From: Phoronis pallida
Lineage: Eukaryota > Phoronida > Phoronidae
NCBI GenBank assembly: GCA_028565715.1
Contig: JAOXYC010236459.1
Span: 1-16,020, forward strand
Length of the DNA: 16,020 nt
Reading direction: 5' to 3'
Below the pieces are notes generated by a model. The model had not been told where the DNA came from, did no database searches, and was given only the letters and a program-made list of their open reading frames with translations. The position numbers and the translations under genes are program-made. This document shows positions 7,779-16,020 of this stretch, piece after piece; position 1 is the first letter of the stretch, and every line of letters begins with the position of its first letter.

Positions 7779-8242
7779 TTATACAAATAAAACTAAGATG
7801 CACCAAACAAGTTGTCTTTTTCTGATTTGTGACGGACTTTTTAAAAAATAACATTAATGAAACAATGCATTTACGTCATCATGTATAACGTGGTGTTTAT
7901 TTGATGATCACGTGAACGTATTCAGACGTGAGATTTATTTTGACCAGAGAAACATGATTATACACTGTCTAGCTTTCAGCAACCACCGGTTGCCGTTGTC
8001 AAGACGCTAATTAGCGTCTTGACAACGGCAACCGGTGGTTGCTGAAAGCTAGACAGTGTATAATCATGTTTCTCTGGTCAAAATAAATCTCACGTCTGAA
8101 TACGTTCACGTGATCATCAAATAAACACCACGTTATACATGATGACGTAAATGCATTGTTTCATTAATGTTATTTTTTAAAAAGTCCGTCACAAATCAGA
8201 AAAAGACAACTTGTTTGGTGCATCTTAGTTTTATTTGTATAA
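7779..8242. other. Central non-coding region spanning the dyad
   Basis: The stretch between the two innermost large hairpins contains only the 232-bp inner segment and its mirror image. No exon or RNA gene is evident. It holds a CRE-like TGACGTAA (8142 on the plus strand) and CACGTGA motifs, which are too short to call as functional sites. Confidence 0.6.
8001..8020. repeat. Central dyad core
   Basis: AAGACGCTAATTAGCGTCTT marks the axis of the window. There is no spacer or loop, unlike natural cruciform-prone palindromes, which normally keep a short asymmetric centre. No adapter-like or recombinase-site-like sequence is seen here. Confidence 0.9.
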
Positions 8243-8245
8243 ATA
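8238..8245 (+). promoter_or_regulatory. Possible TATA box upstream of peptide gene, right copy
   Basis: TATAAATA lies about 530 bp upstream of the acceptor-flanked exon at 8775, in the correct orientation for an untranslated first exon downstream of it. It overlaps the outer edge of the large hairpin (8243-8387), so it may belong to that repeat instead. No first exon or donor has been identified, so this is weak. The mirror is at 7776-7783 on the minus strand. Confidence 0.2.
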
Positions 8246-8387
8246 GGTTATTTGGCAGTGTTTGAATATGAGGTGAGGTTATTCGATCTCAACTTGAATC
8301 GGATGAAGTATTTTAATATACTTCATTCGATTCAAGTTTAAATCGAATAACCTCACCTCATATTCAAACCCAAGCCAAATAACCTAT
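8243..8387. repeat. Large imperfect hairpin, right copy
   Basis: Exact mirror of 7634-7778. In this arm it lies upstream of the plus-strand peptide gene. Confidence 0.85.
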
Positions 8388-8401
8388 CATTATTTGCCCC
8401 A

Positions 8402-8460
8402 CCGAAATTGATTCTACGGATCAAAAACTTAAAAGATTTGATCCGTAGAATCAATCTCGG
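8402..8460. repeat. Hairpin with 24-bp arms, right copy
   Basis: Exact mirror of 7561-7619, 14 bp from the large hairpin. Confidence 0.85.
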
Positions 8461-8712
8461 GCTTTGGCGACGGAAAACTACTCAGAAAATACACAACGAA
8501 AATCACAAATCAAAGAAAATTAGAGGAAAAGCCGGCTATGTCTTTATTTTTAAGGGTCTCTCAGTCGTGAAAAAACGGGTACAGCCGTGCCGCATATTTG
8601 CCGGCTGGGTTTGCAATTTTAAATGAAGCAGTTTTGTAATTTCGAGGAAGGAGATATCATTTCTGGTTGATTTGCGTTTTGACGCCGGATTTTGGACCAA
8701 CAAAGAGAACCC

Positions 8713-8750
8713 ATCTTTAATCACACTCTTTATCTTTAATCACACTCTTT
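8713..8750. repeat. 19-bp tandem duplication, right copy
   Basis: Mirror of 7271-7308, here 24 bp upstream of the exon beginning at 8775. Confidence 0.8.
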
Positions 8751-8774
8751 AAATTATTGTGTTCTGTGTTTCAG

Positions 8775-8841
8775 CTAAAAGGAGACTACACCAACATGAT
8801 GATGTTTGTTGTTATCGCAATGCTGTTGATTCTTCAAACAA
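8775..8841 (+). CDS. Peptide gene exon with start codon and signal peptide
   Basis: The acceptor TTCTGTGTTTCAG ends at 8774 and the donor GTAAAT begins at 8842. The exon carries 21 nt of 5' UTR (8775-8795), then ATG-ATG-ATG at 8796-8804. Fifteen codons plus one base encode the hydrophobic signal core. The first ATG is in an AACATGA context. Confidence 0.75.
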
Positions 8842-9202
8842 GTAAATATTATTTCCAGTTCAACGTGTCATTCAAAAACCCGTGAGCCAAATGCATTCTT
8901 ACGGTTACTTAAAAATACATAAACACCACAGGCATGGTGGTAAAGTGACAGCAAAATGAACTGCAGATGGCCCATTTGTTATATAACTTGACACGGTAAA
9001 TTTTGAAATACTCTGGGTGTTTTTGTTGTTTTGAAATTACTCAACTGAAGGTTATTTTGAGTACAGAATTCATATGTAAGCTTGTAGCGCTAACGCGGCT
9101 CAGCTAGTTTGAGAATGTTATTTGAGTGAAAAGTTCCGCAACCCGGGATAATAATCATTGTAAAGCGCTTTGAATAAAAAAAAGCGCTATATAAGCACCG
9201 AC

Positions 9203-9233
<31 letters not shown>

Positions 9234-11115
9234 TCCCGGTTTAAAATCAAGACAAATTGGACTTCGTATCGCAAAAATTGGTCCAGGCAAACGGCAGTTA
9301 CAACACTGACTTTAAATTGAGTGGCAGTCGAGAACCTGTTAAATCGACTATACCAGCTGTTATAACTGGATGGTCTGTTTTGAGGGAATTCAGGTGATAA
9401 CACTAACAAGTTAATGAGACTTCATGTGGTTTTGAACCTCGCTCCTTACCCGTTGAAAAGTTCAGTAACGCATTAGAATTCCTTATGTTTTTTCTTATAG
9501 ATACTCTCTCTGCATTGGTCCCAATCTGTGTACGACTCTTTTGTTGAGCACAACTTACAGTATATTGCCTAAAAAACTGACAGAAGTACGGTTAGGCGCT
9601 TTCCTGCCAGAAATACGCCTAGACAAAAAAGCGTCTTTAAAGACACTTAAAAGTGCGTCAAAAATGCGACTTAAAAACGTCAACAAAAAAGAACTCTAAA
9701 AGTCCTTCTTCAGCAAAAGAGAGGCTAAAGAGCGTCCAAAGCTTGCAATAATGCGCAAACGTGCTAGACGTATTCCTGCCAGAAAAGCGGCAAGCGAGAC
9801 GCTTTTCCGTTTGTTTTTTATGCAATATATTGTACTTGCATATGAGTGAAGAATTTCAAAACAATCTGCAAAGGGGCGATTTGAGAACTTTTGTGTCCGA
9901 TATAACCTTAACCCTTACAGATTTGTTTTGAATTTTTTGACTAAGATGCAAGTAAGTTATGTTAAACAAAGGATTCATACACAACATTTCTAGTTGATTT
10001 GCATTTTGACGACGGATTTGAACAAAGTCAGAGAGAGTATCTTTAATTTTGATTGTTATTTTGATTTGTTTTCTTCAGTTTCTCTAGCTGATTGATTGTG
10101 AGCAACTCTGTACCCTGGGCGCTTTTCCGCCCATCTATCCAGAGCTCATGTTTGTTTATATTACTATTTTATGTTATATATTTTCCTTTCTGTCATTTTA
10201 AAATAAATGGCCTTTCGCACACAATTATTGTGTTGTTATTCCCCCTGGATACATAGCTCGTCGTGTAAGTGGAACGATCATAAATAATGTTTCTCAGACT
10301 TACACATTTAGAATGTTGTTAACTTTGATTATTATGTCTCGTTTTCCTAACTAGAACAGTGTGCTGTACTTAAGAAATCTAATCGTGCATACTGTTATTT
10401 TACACCTTATGTTTTCCACAGATGCGTTGAATCCGGTGTACTTAGATAACGAATTGAATCAGGTTTCTAATGTGAATGTAGATCAGTCTACAGGTAAGTA
10501 ATTACTAGCGAGTAATTCCGTTCTCCACTTATTAGTGTGTTTTGTTCGGTATTGCCGTTTTCGCACGAGATTAGTTTTGCGTAAACACACACTTAGCTCA
10601 ACATACATGGAATAGTTTTTTCATAAGCGTCGCACTTTCACAATTCAAGAATTTAAGAAAATACATCTTCAAATCATGTAATGACTACTGAACCAAACAA
10701 AGACACCGTATTTATTTCTGAAAAGAAATTTTGAAACTAAATGTTTCAAAAACGAACCCAAAATGTCACATCATGTTAGGTAAAAATTTAATTGAAGGCT
10801 TTATTTCTATTTTTGGAAATGATGCTTTTAACCTGGAACCGTTAAATTAATTCTTTGGAATAAGATTGAAAGTATAACGATGGTTTAAATTTCCGTATTT
10901 TTTAAATGAGTAACACATGGTCTAGAAATTCAAATAATTAGGAAACTAAGCTCGAACCGTGTATATGTATATGATAATTGATTACTCTTTTTATTTCAGT
11001 CGAGCTTCAGAAACGCGACGGGAATTATGTGTGCGGATCTCCCGGGCACTGTCCAAAAGGAGGAAGAGACTGCTTCGATTACTGGCCTACCAATATTTGC
11101 TGCTGCTATTTCTGA
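8796..11115 (+). CDS. Small secreted six-cysteine peptide precursor, right copy
   Basis: There are three coding exons: 8796-8841, 10422-10493 and 11000-11115. All introns are GT-AG and phase 1, giving a 77-residue precursor. Exon 1 encodes an almost pure hydrophobic signal peptide (starting MMMFVVIAMLL) with likely cleavage near residue 17 (TNA). Exon 2 encodes an acidic, cysteine-free propeptide. Exon 3 supplies ELQKR, a dibasic processing site, then a 32-residue peptide with cysteine spacing C-x5-C-x6-C-x8-C-C-C that ends CCCYF-stop. Its net charge is near neutral or slightly negative, so it is not a typical cationic antimicrobial peptide. The signal, pro and mature parts on separate phase-1 exons are like many invertebrate defence or venom-type peptides, but I recognise no family and do not assign a toxic function. 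The acceptor TGTGTTTCAG at 8774 implies an untranslated upstream exon. The start is the first of three tandem ATGs. Confidence 0.8.
9139..9242. mobile_element. (TAA)n / AAAGCGC element, right copy
   Basis: Exact mirror of 6779-6882, in the first coding intron of the plus-strand peptide gene. Its T/ATT tract is at 9203-9230. Confidence 0.6.
9495..10046. mobile_element. TIR element with GATACTCTCTCTG ends, right copy
   Basis: Exact mirror of 5975-6526. In this arm it lies within intron 8842-10421 of the peptide gene, together with the (TAA)n element. Confidence 0.65.
10422..10493 (+). CDS. Peptide gene exon 2: acidic propeptide
   Basis: The acceptor TATGTTTTCCACAG ends at 10421 and the donor CAG|GTAAGTA begins at 10494. 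At 72 nt it is symmetrical in phase 1, so skipping it would keep the frame. It encodes the signal cleavage region (NALNP) and then a propeptide rich in Asn, Asp, Val and Gln (such as LDNELNQVSNVNVDQST), with no cysteine. Confidence 0.78.
11000..11115 (+). CDS. Peptide gene exon 3: mature cysteine-rich peptide
   Basis: The acceptor CTTTTTATTTCAG ends at 10999. The frame set by exon 2 runs through QKR, then cysteine motifs VCGSPGHC, RDC and ICCCYF, to TGA at 11113-11115. It contains all six cysteines and several aromatics (Tyr, Phe, Trp). The other open frame over this region (10959-11150) runs through the splice acceptor and is a shadow. Confidence 0.82.
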
Positions 11116-11646
11116 AGAAGTGTGTTCACTCTGTGTGTTTTTTTAAGTAACACAATTGCGTAATAAACACTTCTACATTCCACTGTTTGTTTATTTTTTA
11201 CAATGCCCCACGTGCAGTCAAATGACGAAATCGTGCATTTGCCGCCATGCCATTTAACACAAATATCACACTTTGGTACGAAACCTAACCGTGACCCCGC
11301 ACATGTTTTCCGAAAACAATATTTGTTGATTACACACGGACTGATTTCGCATTCTCTATGATCTTGATGAGTTTTTCTTTTCACTGATAAGTGGTAACAA
11401 GCTGTTCGTGAACTCACCTCATTGTTAGAAAAGGCAAACTCATATCTGGTATTACGCAAATGTTGCCGGCCTACTGCTACCATGTTTTTGTTTGCGACCA
11501 GACTTTAAGTACGTGCATGACTTATCTTCAACACCTCCTGATCTATGGTCACAGATTTTACAAGGCACAGACTTTTCATAAGAGCTACATGTACATGTAA
11601 CACGTTCAACAAGAAAACTTACATAGTCACGTGATTTCCTTCTCAC
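11106..11646 (-). pseudogene. Broken cysteine-rich, PHD-finger-like reading frames, right copy
   Basis: Exact mirror of 4375-4915. On this side the minus-strand frame ends inside the last coding exon of the plus-strand peptide gene (overlap 11106-11115). Confidence 0.25.
11162..11167 (+). terminator. Peptide gene polyadenylation signal, right copy
   Basis: AATAAA lies 46 nt after the stop, with a TGTTTGTTTATTTTTT tract shortly downstream. This makes a compact 3' UTR of roughly 70 nt. Confidence 0.7.
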
Positions 11647-11770
11647 CGGATACCTCGTCCCGCAATGTGTGAGTACTAGCGAAATCTCGCAAAGATTCTT
11701 GGTTTAACAGCCCAGATTAGCAATTTATCTCGCTAGTCTTAGGAATGATCTCATTGAAAGGTGGATTGAA

Positions 11771-12036
11771 TCCATCGCTTTGGGTGCTCTTTCAGAAAAT
11801 AGCACTTCAATTTGACGTTTTTTTTCCAAAAAGAGAGCCCGGCGCCTTTTCAGAATATCATGGACGCTTGTAAAACTAACGCTGTTTGTAGTTAGAATAC
11901 ATCCAAATTACGGCTCTTTTAAAATTAAAAAAAAAAACGAAAAATAATTATTTCCCAAACTTTTTTCCAGATTTCTGAGAGGTCCGAAAGAGCGCCCACG
12001 GGCGCTCTTCCAGGGGGCGCCTATTTGGAATTCCAC
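11771..12036. repeat. GC-rich inverted-repeat element, right copy
   Basis: Mirror of about 3985-4250. The hairpin GGGCGCTCTT/AAGAGCGCCC is at about 11988-12009. Confidence 0.4.
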
Positions 12037-12964
12037 GGTAGTTTAATTCACACATTTTCACAACCAAATTTGAGTATCACCGGTACTAAGGTTGACTCAC
12101 CACATTGTTGAAGTAATATGCGCCTCCTCGCGTTATTTATGATCGCTATCTTGTAGAAAAAAAAAAAAGACAGTTTGTCTGTTGAAACTTGCTAGTTTTT
12201 TAACCAGGATTTAGTAGTATACGTATTGCCTCTTTTTCAAATGTCATACCACCAAAGTCAAATTTGTTGATTGAAATATGAGTGACACAAAAGACAAACA
12301 TAAACACACTTTTATAACAACTTCAAATAATGTTTTCGAAAAGCAATCACTTAAGCACTTCAATAACAACTATGTCAAGGTTTTAAAACCATTTTTGAAG
12401 ATTGTGGTGAACCAAAATAGAAAAAAATGAACTTTTTCCGAAAAAATTAAATTTGTTTTTAAAAAAAATTCAAAAAGGAATATATTTTTTTTTGCTCATA
12501 GATCCTTGTATTAGGGCTAACTTTCACCATTACAATAATTTGTTTAGGAAAATTTCACTCAGAACATAGAAAATGACTCTGTGTTATTTCCTGCCTTAAC
12601 TCCAAAGGAAAAGAAAAAGATTCATTTGAAATAGCAATACTACTTTATTAAATATAACTGACTTTTGAAGCACCTTTTTATTTGATTTTCTACTTGCTTT
12701 GAAAAAATTTAAATAAAGTATACCTTATTGAAAAAACGTCCCGAGGTTTGATGTTCAACACAATTCAAAGAATTATTAGACCTAGATGTATATCCAATAG
12801 GGTCTGGAAGTCACATGACATTCAGGGTTTCGAAAAAAGCTTACATAATGAATGCTGTTTGTCTTACATAGTGTCGCACGTACATCTGTATTGTTTTTCA
12901 TGCCAAGCAATATGGGCATTGACTCTAACTCCTTTTCACCGAATTCTTTGATAATACAATTTAG

Positions 12965-12970
12965 TTTATT
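12965..12970 (-). terminator. Gene 1 polyadenylation signal, right copy
   Basis: AATAAA on the minus strand, mirror of 3051-3056. Confidence 0.7.
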
Positions 12971-13091
12971 GCATTGTGATTGGGAGGTTTCAGAATAAGG
13001 TATAGTCGGTTTAAATACTAAATATTACTAAAATTCATTATTGAAGTCCGTTTAAGTTCCGGTCGTGGTCCATTGCCTTTTGATATGCCAC

Positions 13092-15804
13092 CTATCTTCC
13101 TCTTAATCCTAAAGTAGCTTTTGAGGGGTTGTATTCACATCCTTTACATCCGCATTTCTTGATATGCGGGTATTCTTTACGGATTGTGCTCCCATCTCCT
13201 ACAATAAAAAGTGATTTTATAGATAACATGCTCGAGATTAAGTCGCCTAAAACTACACTTTGGAAATTCAAACTATCTTCAAATTCCCGATTACAAAAAG
13301 GGTTAAAACAACTGAAATTCTAGTAAGTTTACATTCTGGCGATCCAATTATGATTTCTTAATTCTATCAGTTGCTAATACTGATGACTAGATAGACGACG
13401 ACTGGAATAGATAAAAAGAATAACAAAACGCCATTTTTCTCATCCGAAATAAATTTGTATTGATGTGTTTACTTACGTATTTGAAACGCTTCGAGTTGCT
13501 GATTGTTTTAACACTCTTAAAGTTTCCGGAGTCTACACCCATTTCTGGGCGGTAATGCACGAAACTAAGTTTAATACATGATTAAGGTAGTCGTTGAAAA
13601 GAACACTTACCACAAATAAGTTCGACGCTTTCTATAGAATATTCAGTTGGTTTGCAACATGAACAGTCCATGTTGAACATTGATAGATCAAACGTGACGT
13701 CAGTCATTGAAGCACAGGTTCCACCGCAGACGTTATAGGTTACGGGGTCAGCGGAAGTGCAGTTATCGACTGACACGATTTGCTGCTGTTCCACCGGTTT
13801 ACAGGTGTCGTTCTTTTCTGAGGTCTTTTCTGAAAAGTTGAAAGGTATTGTTAGCTAGATATGTACAGTTGCAGAATACATGGTTATTTGACGCTAGTGT
13901 ATTCTTACACTCATTAACGACGTTCAGTAAATATTCACTGAACTGACAGGGAAATGGCTGACACTAGAACGCCACTCCCGGTGAAATGAAAATCCTTGGC
14001 ACCAGACATTGGTTGATTACCTTCAATGGAAATATATATATCTTTATTTGTATTTAACTACCTTCTAGTCATTCAGGTCGTAAACGTAAAGGTAAAAGAA
14101 ACCCCAGGACGAGCCTTAAGGCGCATAGGACCGTATGCTCTCCCGCTTCAAGAAATGTTTAAGAAATCACCTTTGCACTCCGTGTAGTTGTCATAGTTCT
14201 CAAACTTGATGCGAGATCCGAGACACACACCTTCTCTGCAGTTCTCTGGGTCGTCAAATACTTCAGTTGTCTGAAATACACAATACAAAGGATAATTAAA
14301 ATCATATACATGTAGTAGTGACTTGAAAATGACCACATATTTTATTGGTAGTTATCTTATTGACCGTTTGCGTGCCTCTTTCAACTACAATAGCAATCCC
14401 ATCGCATAGTCTACTCTTCAAGTTTTCTTATATGTATGATTTGCGTATTTAGGTAAAAGTAAAGAAACATTCTTCTGTATTGCTTGTAAATTGCTAATGC
14501 ATTTGAGACCAATTCTTTCTCAATGCAGCTTGGTCTGGCATGCCATATATAAACAAACCGTGGTCACCGCTCTATGTCAGTTTTTGTTTTCTTTCACGTA
14601 CTGAGAAAGACGAAGGAGTTTGTACAAAATATAGTATGCCGAAAACAAAGGAATGTCATTTCAGATTAAGAAACAGGAGTTGACAATTTATTTCTGTCCC
14701 GCGCTCTAGTGCCTCACTCACTTTCATATACATGTATATATTTTACCTGGTAGACTTTGCCTTCATAGTGACATGGGCAGTCCTTGGGTTCAATACATTC
14801 TCCGTCATGGACGACTTGTCCAAATCCACACTGGCAACCCTCGTGGTCATCCTCTTTAGCTGTTGGGCACGTCATAGTACCACGTGCAATATCGTCACAC
14901 GTCTTTACACACGGTCCTTTGACCAGAGTTCTGTTTGTCGCTTCACAATCTGTTTATGGAAGCAATAACCGTACTGTTAACATGAACAGTCTGGAGTTAT
15001 TAGACATATTGTACACCATATTTTAAAAAAATCGTAAAATAAACGACGAGGATAATAAAATGGACAGGGGAACCGTTTTTGAATGTATGTCTAGGATGGT
15101 TGACAGTGCTATCATTATGCTAGAAAAATCAATTTAAGTGAAAAAAAAAAATTATTTTTGATATCTTGATCAAATCTGTGATGTCATAAGTGTAAAGTTT
15201 GTTCTAAATACATTTGAAAAATACGTTTTTCTCAACTATTCAAGATTTGAATTCCAAACAAAAAAATGATCAAATACATTGTATATTCATAGCTAGAATT
15301 CTTGCATTAAACATATTTTGCAATTTTCTCAAATTATTTGAGAAAAACGTATTTTTCCAATCATTATTTAGAGCAAATTTTACACTTATGACATCACAGA
15401 TTTGATCAAAATATCACAAATAAATTTTTCCCAAATTTTTTTTCCCACTAAAATTGATTTTTCTAGCATAATGATAGCACTGTCAACCATCCTAGACGTA
15501 TATTCAAAAACGGTACCCTGTCCTTAGCAGTTCAAAAACTGTCCGGCGGGAGTTACACACTTTCAGTCCAGTTTAACATACGGAGGAAACTTATTCGTCG
15601 GATACATTAAAATGTCACTGAAAAAAAAATCAGTTCGGCTGCCACTAACTTACCAAGAGTATAACAACCGTTAACTTCAAGATTCAAGCCCACTGTGGTT
15701 CCTTCTTTCGACGTCAAATCTAGTTTCAAGAATTTGATCCTTGGCATTTCAGGGATCTCAAGTCGTGTTGAAACGTCATCAGGCAGCAACGTTCCGATCA
15801 AAAT
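13092..15804 (-). CDS. Mucin/VWF-like secreted protein, 3' part, right copy
   Basis: Mirror of gene 1. Its exons on the minus strand are 15654-15804, 14747-14949, 14171-14270, 13611-13829 and 13092-13198. The same TIL and CTCK domains are encoded with no difference. It is 5'-truncated at the window end and converges on the right-arm peptide gene. Confidence 0.83.
15062..15523. mobile_element. Fold-back MITE-like element, right copy
   Basis: Exact mirror of 498-959, in the intron 14950-15653 of the right-arm gene 1 copy. Confidence 0.8.
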
Positions 15805-16000
15805 CTGAAGAAAAAAAATTAACTTACTGTTTTTGCCATAGCAAAGCACTTTTTAATCAAATATATGATAGTGATGAAATAAAATATGATCGCCGTTACC
15901 GACTGTGGTAAAATGTATAAATAAAATAGATAAAATAACGATCTATAGTCGGTATAAAATGTTCGTTTATTGCACGTTCCGAGACTAAAAACACGCGTCT

Positions 16001-16020
16001 CTTCATCAGCGCTGATGAAG
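16001..16020. repeat. 20-bp perfect palindrome at right end
   Basis: This is the identical copy of the left-end palindrome. Its centre (16010.5) lies exactly 8,000 bp from the central dyad (8010.5), as does the left one (10.5). Confidence 0.95.

Larger units (their letters stand above)
1..16020. repeat. Whole-window perfect inverted repeat (two 8,010-bp arms, no spacer)
   Basis: The window equals its own reverse complement. Because 16,020 is a multiple of 60, each 60-base row pairs with one row from the other end; the rows at 1/15961, 61/15901, 4021/11941 and 7981/7981 were compared base by base and all match exactly. All open reading frames also mirror exactly. The dyad axis is 8010|8011 with no unpaired loop. 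Smaller, older fold-backs inside the same arm (498-959, 7634-7778) carry several mismatches and indels, while the 8-kb arms carry none, so the large dyad is either very recent or technical. I infer an inverted-dimer artefact as most likely, and all mirrored features should be counted once until this is tested. Confidence 0.98.

Noticed and set aside
8796-11115. Calling the small peptide a toxin or antimicrobial peptide
   Set aside because: The precursor layout is compatible with either, but the cysteine framework is unfamiliar and the charge is not cationic; a function would be invented.
10959-11150. 63-codon frame overlapping the mature-peptide exon
   Set aside because: It runs through the intron and acceptor, in a different frame from the one set by exons 1 and 2; the spliced frame gives signal, pro and cysteine-rich parts.
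1-16020. Reading the four genes as two divergent and two convergent duplicated gene pairs
   Set aside because: Identity is total including introns and repeats, so the copies are one locus mirrored. No evidence exists of independent duplicated genes.
1-16020. Virus, plasmid, CRISPR array, rRNA or tRNA content
   Set aside because: No replication gene, capsid gene, repeat-spacer array or structured RNA gene was seen; the content is spliced animal-type genes and non-coding repeats.

Overview
The window is one 8,010-bp sequence followed by its own exact reverse complement. Position x pairs with position 16021-x, the dyad falls between 8010 and 8011 with no spacer, and I found no mismatch in any stretch I compared. 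Every feature therefore occurs twice, once per arm, on opposite strands. The first and last 20 bases are the same perfect 20-bp palindrome, CTTCATCAGCGCTGATGAAG, so a second dyad centre lies at 10.5 and again at 16010.5. The two dyad centres are exactly 8,000 bp apart. This is the strongest signal in the window. It most likely reflects an inverted-dimer or fold-back artefact of sequencing or assembly, although a hairpin-capped or circular inverted dimer cannot be excluded from sequence alone.

The DNA looks like animal nuclear DNA. It is AT-rich, has small exons with GT-AG introns in consistent phases, AATAAA polyadenylation signals, MITE-like fold-back elements, and a (TAA)n element with a TATAGCGC...AAAGCGCTTTACA core of a kind I associate with marine invertebrates. 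A mollusc or other lophotrochozoan is my best guess, from gene content and repeats only. There is no bacterial or viral gene organisation.

Layout of one arm (left arm, 1-8010):
(1) 217-2929, + strand: the last five coding exons of a large secreted, cysteine-rich, mucin/von Willebrand factor-like protein. In order they encode a possible end of a discoidin-like fold, a TIL domain, a short cysteine-bearing linker and a C-terminal cystine knot, followed by a stop and a polyA signal. The 5' part of the gene is missing because the sequence folds back at the window edge.
(2) 2930-4850: the convergent intergenic region, AT-rich, with a GC-rich inverted-repeat element and a broken, cysteine-rich, faintly PHD-finger-like reading frame.
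(3) 7225 to 4906, - strand: a three-exon gene for a 77-residue secreted precursor, made of a signal peptide, an acidic propeptide ending in Lys-Arg, and a 32-residue six-cysteine peptide ending in a Cys-Cys-Cys block. I cannot place it in a known family.
(4) 7247-8010: the upstream region of that gene, holding two adjacent hairpin-forming repeats and running into the dyad.

The whole window thus reads: gene 1 right-facing, gene 2 left-facing, dyad, gene 2 right-facing, gene 1 left-facing. Both genes encode secreted disulfide-rich products that could plausibly act in mucus or at epithelial surfaces, but nothing in the sequence shows that they work together.
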